A DNA stretch of 64,000 bases, taken from assembly GCA_029204225.1 (NCBI GenBank), contig CM055108.1, positions 1,481,787-1,545,786 of the forward strand. Reading direction: 5' to 3'. The notes below the pieces were generated by a model that saw only the letters and a list, made by a program, of their open reading frames with translations, ran no database searches and had not been told where the DNA came from. The DNA comes from Diphasiastrum complanatum (Eukaryota; Streptophyta; Lycopodiopsida; Lycopodiales; Lycopodiaceae). Positions 57,337 through 64,000 of this stretch are shown here, piece by piece (the stretch's first letter is position 1; every line of letters begins with the position of its first letter). The translations under genes and the position numbers were made by a program.

Positions 57337-57475
57337 CTTTTCTGTTCGAGTTCGTTTCTTGTTCTTCTCTTGTTCGAGTTCGTGTCTCGTTCGTGTTCGT
57401 CTTACCTCTTTGAGCTTATTTTGCGTTTCTAACATATAACACCTTTTCTCAACTCGTTCACCTCCCTCTCCAACA
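57337..57475 (+). mobile_element. Copia 3' LTR end
   Basis: Matches 53862-54003 with scattered differences and ends CTCCAACA; the LTR probably starts further left. Confidence 0.75.
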
Positions 57476-58037
57476 GTCAGTACTAACTCAACATACAAAA
57501 CGTTCACTCAAAAAACTCAATGTTTGTTAGCTTGAGATAATGACAGGCCATTTGCTCCTTGACATCTGAATGCTCTTAACATACCATTGAACTCCTTACG
57601 AGAAAAGCAGCTATCTCAGGAAAACTTGTTACAAAACAAGCGCTCTCTATGTCGAGAATTTGTGTGAAAAATGTACTCGCCCACTGATATAAGCTATTAA
57701 GTTTGATCAGGAGAGATGCAAAATGTGGTGGGCAAGTAGCTTATGTCACTAGTTTGGACAAATTTAGGAATTTTTTTTCTATGTCGTACCGTTTGGCCTC
57801 GGGTAGACCAGCTTACCACACATCGATTTTTTGGAAGGTTGATGAACTCGCACAAGGTTGAACGGTTCCCAAAAGAAGTAGAAAATGACTTGCACAGGGA
57901 ACAAAATGACTTGCACAAACCTGGAAATGACTTGCACAAGTTTGAAAGGTTTCTAAAAGAACTAGAAATGACTCGCGCAAGGGAACATACTACTCGCACA
58001 GGCGTGTATACTGAAAAAAATGACACGTATAAGGTTG

Positions 58038-58200
58038 GTACCCGCACAGGAAAAAATGACTCGCATAAGACGTTCAGTACCCGCACAGGGTAAAATGACT
58101 CGCACAAAAAGGTCGGTACCTGCACAGGCAAAAATAACTCGCATAAGAAGCTTAGTACCCGCATAGGCTAAAATGACTCATAAGAAGATCAGTACTTGCA
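58038..58200. repeat. 39-bp minisatellite
   Basis: Units start at 58038, 58077, 58116, 58155 and 58192, each opening with GTACCCGCACAGG or a close variant and containing AAAATGACTCGCA. Looser copies of ATGACTTGCACAAG extend left to about 57885. The period is 13 codons, so open frames persist on both strands; I regard them as a repeat artefact. Confidence 0.92.
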
Positions 58201-59040
58201 CTTGGGTGGTTCGATCCTTGAGACTTTCGCCATAGTAGACCTTTGTGGTGGTTGAGCTGGTACCTTCTTGGTTCCGTAACGATCTGTGTCCATGTCCCCT
58301 GTAGCTGAACAAATTAGACATCATAGATTCTACCGAATGCGGGTCCAAATACACGAGCCATCCACAAACCCATTTGAGGGACAAGAACCTGATAGAGACG
58401 AGTCTTCACGAGTACGAGCCCATTCTTTTGGTGTTGAATCCTCTCAGGTCCGAACCAACCTTATAAAGAAACAAAATGTTTTCAACTACAAAGCCTTGCT
58501 AGCTTTTAGCCCTCAGCCTGATGAAGACATTCACAAACTTGAAGATCTGGAGACACAAAGCACAAAAGGTTTCGCGCACACGAAAGTCAAAGAAGATGAA
58601 GATGAACGATTCGTGAACATGAAAGATCCACGAATGAGATTCCTTTGCGGTCCAGTACAAGAGAAAGACATATGAGCAAAACGAAACCCGTTTTGCTCTC
58701 ACACTCCAAGGAGTACTAGCTAAGATCATGCAAAGTATCCAGAAGTACAGATATCTGATCTGATGGTATGACATCAATAGATACACTTTAGGTCATGGCT
58801 ACTCTTGTAATTCCCTGACTAATTGCTTAATCACTCTAATCTTAGATTTACATAGAGCGATGATACTTACTGGATGATACTTGACATATAGATCAACAGA
58901 ATACACATACAGTGTAATGTAATAGTCTGATGATAGTAAGCAATCAAGACGAAAAATACAAAATACTTGTCCGCCTGCGTGCGGAGACAATTCTATCTAG
59001 GATTAGAAGATCCAACTGTCTGCTAGTAAAGTGAGACAAT
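58201..59040. other. No recognised gene
   Basis: A 129-codon open frame (58286-58675) rich in charged residues has no family signature. The region may be the 5' part of the LTR that ends at 59462. Confidence 0.4.
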
Positions 59041-59462
59041 TACTCGTGAGAGAACCGCATTTCTCTCACGCCAATGCACTGCGTGGGTATGCATGTAGCG
59101 CTCAAAGAATCAAAAAAAAGAAATCAGTAGATGATATTGTAGCCTTTGCGCACATATCAATTCGTGTTGTGTTTGATCTTGAATGCAAATATTTCTGTTG
59201 TTAATCATGTGTCTGAGTTTCTTCTTATTCATTTTGAATTTCGCACTTTGGTTGAAACTATGTTGAATGCTGTATTAATTTTATGAGCGTAGATCAGTAG
59301 TGACTGACTACACTCTGGAGGAGTGTAAAATTGATTCAGCTGGCAGTGTACAACGATCGCATTTGAACTCCATCCAAGCCGAGGAGAGTTGTGACTGATT
59401 CGCCTTCGTGAAACTTTTGCGAATCCAACAAATTCATCACTCAACACACATCAACACAACAG

Positions 59463-59474
59463 TGGTATTAGAGC
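59463..59474 (+). other. Copia primer-binding site
   Basis: TGGTATTAGAGC, one base from the plant Copia consensus, followed by CCACCC. Confidence 0.8.
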
Positions 59475-59576
59475 CCACCCTGCCAAATTCTGACATAGCC
59501 AAAGAAGCTATCAGATCTAGGAGGCCAAGCATCCAGACAATCAACCATCAATAAGGAAACATACTTCAAGAAGCAA

Positions 59577-60270
59577 TGGTTTCAATCAGCAGCATGCAAA
59601 GCAAGATCTGCACGATACATGATTCTTCAAGATCTAACTTTCTAGCCTAGAAAGCTAAGACATCTTTGATACTCAAGGGTGAAGGACTCTTCTCCTGGGT
59701 GGATGGCACAAAAGAAATGCCTACAACAACAGGCAAGGAGCTACGCAAATGGAGGGAAAAAAACGACAAGGCAGTAGCCTTGCTATAATCTTCCATCGAA
59801 TACGGCAACAAAGAAAAACTAAAGAAGCAATTTAAGCCCAAGAGGGAGTCCAATCAGAGGCAAGATCGTGACCGACAAGTAGAGTGAACAAGCAAGGACA
59901 ACTGGAAGACCAAAGAGAGGTCGAAACAACAAGGTGCAGACAAGAAGACCTGTGTGAGATGCAAAAGAGACGGGCATACAGTAGATACCTACTCACTCAA
60001 TCCCAAATTGAATGTATCCATTGCCATAAGAAGGGTCACGCATCCATGGATTGCCGCCAAAACCCAAGGAACAAATTAGCACAAAACAGATAGGAGAACA
60101 ACAATAGTTCATCCTATGTCGAGGAGCTCGAGAGCTCGAGGATGGGCAAATAAAGAATGAACAGAAGTTGTTCGACCACCTACATCTGTGAAGATGTGTG
60201 TGCAACATCAACGTCTGATACACATGAGGTGATCCTAGATTCAAGAGCCACCTCACACTTTGTGACATCA
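59577..60270 (+). pseudogene. Copia gag with two zinc-knuckle-like motifs and protease start
   Basis: MVSISSMQSKICTIHDSS opens the frame; stops at 59647 and beyond interrupt it. Two knuckle-like motifs lie in different frames: CVRCKRDGHTVDTY (59949 onward, final Cys lost) and CIHCHKKGHASMDC (60012 onward, intact CX2CX4HX4C). The protease motif reads LDSRATSHF at about 60235, with Arg replacing the active-site Gly. Confidence 0.7.
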
Positions 60271-60279
60271 AGATGAATC

Positions 60280-61610
60280 ATGTATGATTTCAGAAGTGCA
60301 GATCCCTCAAGATTCATAGTTCTTGGAGATGGATCTAGACATCAACTGAACGGTATTGGTTTACTATGGCTCAACACCAACGACAGAGACATACGACTCG
60401 AAAACGTTCTGTTCGTGCCTACTTTGCAACAAGACTTGCTCTCTGTAGCAAGAATAGCAGATGCAGGGATGCGTGCGATGTTTTCTAACGAAGCATGCAA
60501 TGTGATTGATGCCAGTACCAGTACTCTCATCACTCAAGGTAGAAGGAAAGGTAACCTATATCATATGAAGGTACGCCTATCTGAAGATCAGGTGCATCAG
60601 ACTCATGACAACTCGTCAGACACTTTGTGGCACAAAAGACCCTGCCACATGAACTCAATGGCACTTTACCAGACAAGTCATCATGGAGCGATAACAGGGG
60701 TCAGCATCTCGAATGCAACCAGTTCGACCACCTATGATGCATGTTTGAAAAGCAAGATGTCGCGCACTCCATTTGTCAAAGATTGCTATAAAATGACAAA
60801 GATTTTGGAGCTAGTGCATTCTGACATCTGTGGACCATTCAACGTGATCTCAGTAGGAGGTTCGAAATATTATATAACCTTCATTAATAATTATAGCAAA
60901 TTTTCCAGAGTGTATTTTATTCAAAATAAATCTGAAGCGCTTGATAAATTCACAGAATATGTGAATTGGGCAGAGAGATGTACAAGCAGCAAGGTGAAGC
61001 AGATCAGAACAAATCGAGGTGGCGAATATATCTCGAATCGCTTCACTGACTTCTGCAATGATCATGGTATCATTCACAGAAGAACTGCAGCCTACACACC
61101 ACAACACAATGGTGTTGTTGAACAAAAGAACAGGTTTCTAACGGAAGCAGCCAGATGCATGATGGCCTACTCAAAGGCTCCAAGGGCACTGTGGGCTGAA
61201 GCAGTAGCTACAGTCGCATACATCCAGAACAGGACATGTAAGTCTGGTGTTCCTCACACGACACCACATGAGCTATGGTGGGGTAGAAAGCCCAACCTGT
61301 GTCATGTTAGAATCTTTGGCTATGTAGCATATGTACATATTCTTGATAAGCTTTGAAAGAAGCTTGATGAGAAAGCCGCGCAGGGATTTCTGGTAGGTTA
61401 TGACAACAATTCGTCATACTACAGAATCTACATGCTAGACACGAACACTGTGAAAACAGTGAGAGATGTCAGATTCAATGAAAGTAGGACAATGGCCATT
61501 GACGATCCTGTCAGGTACAAAGTTATGGAGAGGCAGTACTATGACCTACCGCTAGTGACAGAGGGAGTAGCAGACGAACACGGAAACAAAGATTTTTGAG
61601 TCGTCTCCCG
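60280..61610 (+). pseudogene. Copia protease C-terminus, pre-integrase and integrase
   Basis: An open frame of 358 codons to 61356. ENVLFVPTLQQDLLSVARIA ends the protease and TLWHKRPCHMNSMAL is the pre-integrase segment. The integrase core has ELVHSDICGPF with the first Asp and QHNGVVEQKNRFLTEAAR with the Glu, but the second position reads RTNRGGEYISN, so the usual Asp is Asn. FLVGYDNNSSYYRIYMLD follows after a TGA at 61354-61356. The integrase should be inactive. Confidence 0.88.
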
Positions 61611-61809
61611 TTCGAACGACGAATCTGACGAAGAAAGATTCGAGAGGCAACCTGCCGCCACAGTTCCTGTAAACCAAGATGGTTCTAGACCAAGCAGAGT
61701 AGACAAGGACAAAGGCATAATTGTTTCAAGAGGATCTCCCAGAAGGTTGACAAGACCACAAAGAGCACCAACAAGATATGTGCCAGGCAACTTAGCTTCC
61801 ACATCAAAA

Positions 61810-62456
61810 GAGTTCTACGGGTTCAGTGGTGAACCATAGACTTTCGACGAGGCGATTGAAGGTCCAGAAAAGGACAGATGGATCCAAGCCATGAATGAAG
61901 AGATGGAGTCCATGAGGAAGAACCAGGTATGGACGTTGGAGCCATTACCACATAAGCACAAGACTGTTAAATGCAAATGGATTTTCAAACTCAAATACGG
62001 ACCAGATGGGAACATCACGAAATACAAGGCAAGACTGGTAGCGAAGGGTTTCTCTCAGAGATATGGTATTGACTACTCTGAAACCTTCTCTCTGGTCATC
62101 AAACATTCGTCCCTATGTCTGTTATTTGCATATGCAGCAGCTTATGACCTCAAAAACCACATTGTGGATGAGAAGTCAGCCTTCCTGCATGGCAAATTAG
62201 ACGAAGAGGTCTACATGGATCAACCCCGAGGATATGTCTCGAATTCACTTCTTGATTATGCATGTAGAATGCATAGAAGCATCTAAGGTCTGAAACAATC
62301 AGCCCGACAATGGTACAAGAAGATAGGTCAAGCCCTGAAATCATTAGGATTCAAGCCTCTGTTGGCTGATTCCAATGTATATGTCAGAGTTACAGATGGG
62401 AAGATCATCATTGTGGCTGTGTATGTGGACGACACTCTGATACTGTCAAAATCTGA
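61810..62456 (+). pseudogene. Copia reverse transcriptase, truncated
   Basis: DRWIQAMNEEMESMRKNQVW and CKWIFKLKYGPDGNITKYKA begin the domain, then RLVAKGFSQRYGIDYSETFS, DEKSAFLHGKLDEEVYMDQP, a TAA at 62284-62286, GLKQSARQWYKKIGQALKSL and the catalytic VYVDD. Sequence changes abruptly at ISTW (62456). The last third and RNase H are missing. Confidence 0.88.
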
Positions 62457-62757
62457 CATCTCGACGTGGATATGGCATGGTATTTTTCTTAAAAAAAAAA
62501 TATGCATCATTTGACATCCATGTCAACAATCCAAAAGTCTGTCCATGGCGTCTGGCATCTGGCGTCTGAGCCATGAATGTCGGATTCCGACGTGTTTGGA
62601 AGACATCAAAATTCGACGTCTATTTCATCTTTCCGAATTCACACGATCCAGCGCCTTCTTTCTCACTTTGTGTTGTGCTGGTTGGAGTGATTGAAGGCAT
62701 ATTTGGAGTGATTATTGTGATTCTTGAAGATTAGTTCATGCTTTTGGTGCTTTGAGG
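62457..62757. other. Non-coding DNA after the truncated Copia
   Basis: Has a cluster of GTCTGGCATCTGGCGTCTGA-like short repeats around 62540-62570. Nothing else recognised. Confidence 0.5.
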
Positions 62758-63620
<863 letters not shown>

Positions 63621-64000
63621 ATAGTGTGTGTGTGTGTGGGTTTGAGAGGAGGTGTAGATGGAGGCTCATTCATGGAGTTTTATGGTAGAGACATATCAAG
63701 AAAGGACAAAGTTGGAGAAGACAAGCAATCAATTGGTCATCACTCACATTTATTGTTTGGTTGCTATAATTTTTCAGAGAGTTCAAAGTTTAAACATGGA
63801 GGAATCATTTCATTCACATTCTATTTGGTTTTATGTTCTAGTTACATCTTGATGTGTAAAATTGATGAAAAAAATAGTGTTCCCTTGCTTGAAATTTGCT
63901 TTGCACAGGAACACAGATCATGCTACACAGTAATACAGACAAAAAACACTCTCCACAGCAAGCTTACATAGCAACTGTATTTTACAAAACGAAATTACAC
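63621..64000. other. Window end, no gene recognised
   Basis: Two overlapping open frames (63603-63971, 63658-63852) lack any recognisable motif; they could include an exon of a gene continuing beyond the window, but nothing shows it. Confidence 0.4.

Larger units (their letters stand above)
53862..57475 (+). mobile_element. Ty1/Copia element with an antisense Gypsy fragment inside
   Basis: LTR ends at 53862-54003 and 57337-57475 match each other (shared GTTCGAGTTCGTGTCTCGTT, CTTACCTCTTTG, ACACCTTTTCTCAA, CTCCAACA). The first is followed by TGGTATCAGAGC and gag; the second lies beyond the inserted Gypsy pol. Integrase and reverse transcriptase of the Copia itself are missing. Its gag belongs to the same family as the 12326-18216 element. 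Confidence 0.75.
59041..62456 (+). mobile_element. Ty1/Copia retrotransposon, truncated in reverse transcriptase
   Basis: LTR end ...CATCAACACAACA at 59462, then TGGTATTAGAGC (59463-59474, primer-binding site with one change), gag, protease, integrase and reverse transcriptase in Copia order. The similarity stops just after YVDD at about 62456. The LTR start is not defined; 59041 is a minimum. Confidence 0.85.

Noticed and set aside
57697-58164. 155-codon minus-strand protein with repeated LCESF motifs as a real gene
   Set aside because: The frame coincides with the 39-bp minisatellite and has no start context, homolog or flanking gene structure.

Overview
This window comes from a plant nuclear genome. 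The evidence is one intact gene for Mediator subunit 23 (MED23), one intact MIZU-KUSSEI1/DUF617 gene, plant-type Copia and Gypsy retrotransposons with their characteristic primer-binding sites, a CACTA-like DNA transposon with a transposase-associated domain, and a tRNA-derived SINE. The DNA is AT-rich, dominated by nested and decayed repeats, and unusually rich in (AG/CT)n tracts. This suggests a land plant with a large genome. The MED23 reading frame is intronless and fairly diverged from the angiosperm protein, so a non-flowering lineage such as a fern, lycophyte or gymnosperm is possible, but the sequence alone does not settle it.

Layout. 1-2540 and 26478-29256 are the two arms of a long inverted duplication, each carrying a decayed transposon gene. 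Each arm is joined on its inner side to a different module carrying its own palindromic motif array (4796-5480 and 25341-25740). Between the arms lie a 5' fragment of a Gypsy element (5561-7990, minus strand), a very long CT microsatellite, a LINE-like ORF1 with a 3' tail, unrecognised coding remnants (10651-11760), a decayed Copia element (12326-18216, minus), LTR scraps and the MIZ1-family gene (23821-24468, minus). Right of the right arm are an internally deleted Gypsy (29494-31870), a Copia truncated in its reverse transcriptase (32612-35942), a possible host exon (36041-36208), a CpG-rich patch with a run of 19 G, and two LTRs in head-to-head orientation (39970-41937). MED23 occupies 43128-47834. 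Beyond it the window is again repeats: a Copia gag fragment, a second Copia carrying an antisense Gypsy pol fragment, a 39-bp minisatellite, a third Copia (about 59041-62456) and a duplicated block with (AG)n arrays up to the window end.

Only MED23 and the MIZ1-family gene look like intact host genes. MED23 belongs to the RNA polymerase II Mediator complex; MIZ1-family proteins are linked to root hydrotropism in Arabidopsis. Nothing indicates that they work together. All transposon genes seen are broken by stops, frameshifts or deletions.

The most informative observations are: a small SINE family with three copies showing target-site duplications, one of them proven by an empty site in the opposite inverted arm; divergent palindromic arrays on the two sides of the inverted duplication that share a CCACGCGTGG-like core; an intronless full-length MED23; and an LTR with four perfect CACACGTGTG palindromes plus a near copy.
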